Made by a program: the position numbers and the translations under genes. Positions 5,274 through 6,036 of a stretch of 6,036 nt of DNA are shown here, piece after piece; positions within the stretch are counted from its first letter, which is position 1, and each line of letters starts with the position of its first letter. The stretch covers positions 1-6,036 of the forward strand of contig JAEEQO010000179.1 in NCBI GenBank assembly GCA_016285335.1, written 5' to 3'. The notes beneath the pieces were generated by a model that searched no databases, was not told the origin of the DNA, and worked only from the letters and a program-made list of their open reading frames with translations. The stretch is from Victivallales bacterium. Lineage in GTDB: Bacteria; Verrucomicrobiota; Lentisphaeria; Victivallales; UBA1829.

Positions 5274-6036
5274 ATGCCGAAAGTCTCCTTCATCATACCC
5301 GTCCACAACGAAGCCAAATCGCTTCCCCGCTGCCTCGAATCCATCCTGTCCCAGTCGTTCCGGGACCTGGAGATCATCTGCGTCGACGACGGCTCGGACG
5401 ACGGTTCCGCCGACATCCTTCAGGAGTATGTGAACCGCGAACCGCGCGTCCATGCCACGGCGTTCCATCGCCGTCTGGGCACGGTCCTGGCGCGCAAGCT
5501 GGCGCTTCTGGACGCGCAGGGCGAATACATCATGTTCGCGGACGCCGACGACATGCTGCTGCCCGGCTCGTGCGAGACCGCCGTGCGACTGATCGAGGAG
5601 TCGAAGACCGACATTGTGCAGTTCAGCGTCGATTTCGAGGCGGAACAGAAAGACGCGGACGCCCTTGAATCGTTCCGGCGCGTCTTCCGGTCGCGCACGC
5701 TGGAATCGCACGGCGCCAATGTCCTGTACGACTGCTTCGTCAACCACAGGTTTTTGCACAATCTCTGGAACAAGATCTACCGCGCCGAAATCTGCAAGGA
5801 AGCGGTCAACGCAATGCCGGACATCCAGCTTCACCATTACACAGATCAGTATCTTTCCTTTTTCATCCTCTATTTCGCGGAATCGTTCCGGAGCGTCGTC
5901 ACGAGGCCCTGCTACCGCTATCATTTCGGCGGCGGCGTCTCCACGAAGGCGCCGAACGCCGCGCAGTTCAAGGACATTTGCCAGGTCAGCCGGGCGCTGC
6001 CGCTGATGGAGAAGTTTCTCCGCGACCGGAACGCCT
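5274..6036 (+). CDS. GT2-family glycosyltransferase (3' end outside window)
   Basis: The visible 254 residues are the N-terminal part of a family 2 glycosyltransferase, which moves a sugar from a nucleotide-sugar donor to an acceptor, usually at the cytoplasmic face during surface polysaccharide or glycan synthesis. The GT-A fold is clear: VSFIIPVHNEAKSLPRCLES at 4-23, the nucleotide-binding VDDGSDDGS at 37-45, and the metal-binding DXD as D90-A91-D92 in MFADADD. The later WNKIYR segment (165-170) and YRYHFGGGVST (214-224) are typical of capsule/LPS-type GT2 enzymes. The usual acidic pair in the acceptor region may be represented by T190-D191 (YTDQYLSFF) instead of ED. ATG 5274 is chosen because the fold begins immediately after it; GGAAG (5261-5265) lies 8 nt upstream as a weak ribosome site. 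The frame has no stop before the right edge. Donor and acceptor cannot be inferred, and no neighbouring polysaccharide genes are visible. Confidence 0.93.
   Translation, partial: MPKVSFIIPVHNEAKSLPRCLESILSQSFRDLEIICVDDGSDDGSADILQEYVNREPRVHATAFHRRLGTVLARKLALLDAQGEYIMFADADDMLLPGSCETAVRLIEESKTDIVQFSVDFEAEQKDADALESFRRVFRSRTLESHGANVLYDCFVNHRFLHNLWNKIYRAEICKEAVNAMPDIQLHHYTDQYLSFFILYFAESFRSVVTRPCYRYHFGGGVSTKAPNAAQFKDICQVSRALPLMEKFLRDRNA

Noticed and set aside
5157..5924. - strand open frame of 255 codons opposite the glycosyltransferase gene
   Set aside because: The sense strand has unmistakable GT2 motifs (VDDGS, DXD); the antisense product resembles nothing and is a composition artefact.

Overview
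The window is GC-rich bacterial DNA carrying four protein genes. Two are cut by the window edges. The bacterial features are near-consensus sigma-70 type promoters, Shine-Dalgarno sites and U-tract terminators. A secreted GH43 hydrolase, Gly-rich secreted-type proteins and high GC would fit a PVC-group (Verrucomicrobiota/Lentisphaerota-like) or similar polysaccharide-degrading bacterium. This is a guess, because no taxonomic marker gene is present.

Layout: (1) 2-682 (+) is the 3' part of a Gly-rich, helix-rich protein of unknown function, whose start lies left of the window. (2) 683-916 is a convergent intergenic region packed with hairpins. It has two U-tract terminators for the + strand and one for the - strand, with a 12-bp tandem repeat between the two + strand terminators. 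(3) 917-2917 (-) is a complete secreted GH43-family glycoside hydrolase. Its order is signal peptide, an N-terminal propeller-like region, a Big_4-type Ig-like domain and a catalytic five-bladed propeller with all three expected acidic residues. (4) 2918-3139 is a divergent promoter region, with a textbook TTGACA/TATAAT promoter facing left and a TTGCTT/TATAGT promoter facing right. (5) 3140-4999 (+) is a membrane protein with a canonical TPM domain and a second, diverged TPM-like domain upstream, giving a repeated TM-TPM-TM plan and a Ser/Arg/Gly tail. (6) 5000-5273 is an intergenic region with an AT-rich island bounded by an 8-bp inverted repeat. (7) 5274-6036 (+) is the 5' part of a GT2-family glycosyltransferase that runs off the right edge.

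The genes do not look like one operon. Gene orders are convergent, then divergent, and the two rightmost genes are separated by 274 bp. There is no direct evidence that they work together; the hydrolase and the glycosyltransferase are both carbohydrate-active but probably act on opposite sides of the membrane. The least ordinary item is the tandem TPM architecture. I see no sign of a defence system, mobile element, CRISPR array or RNA gene.
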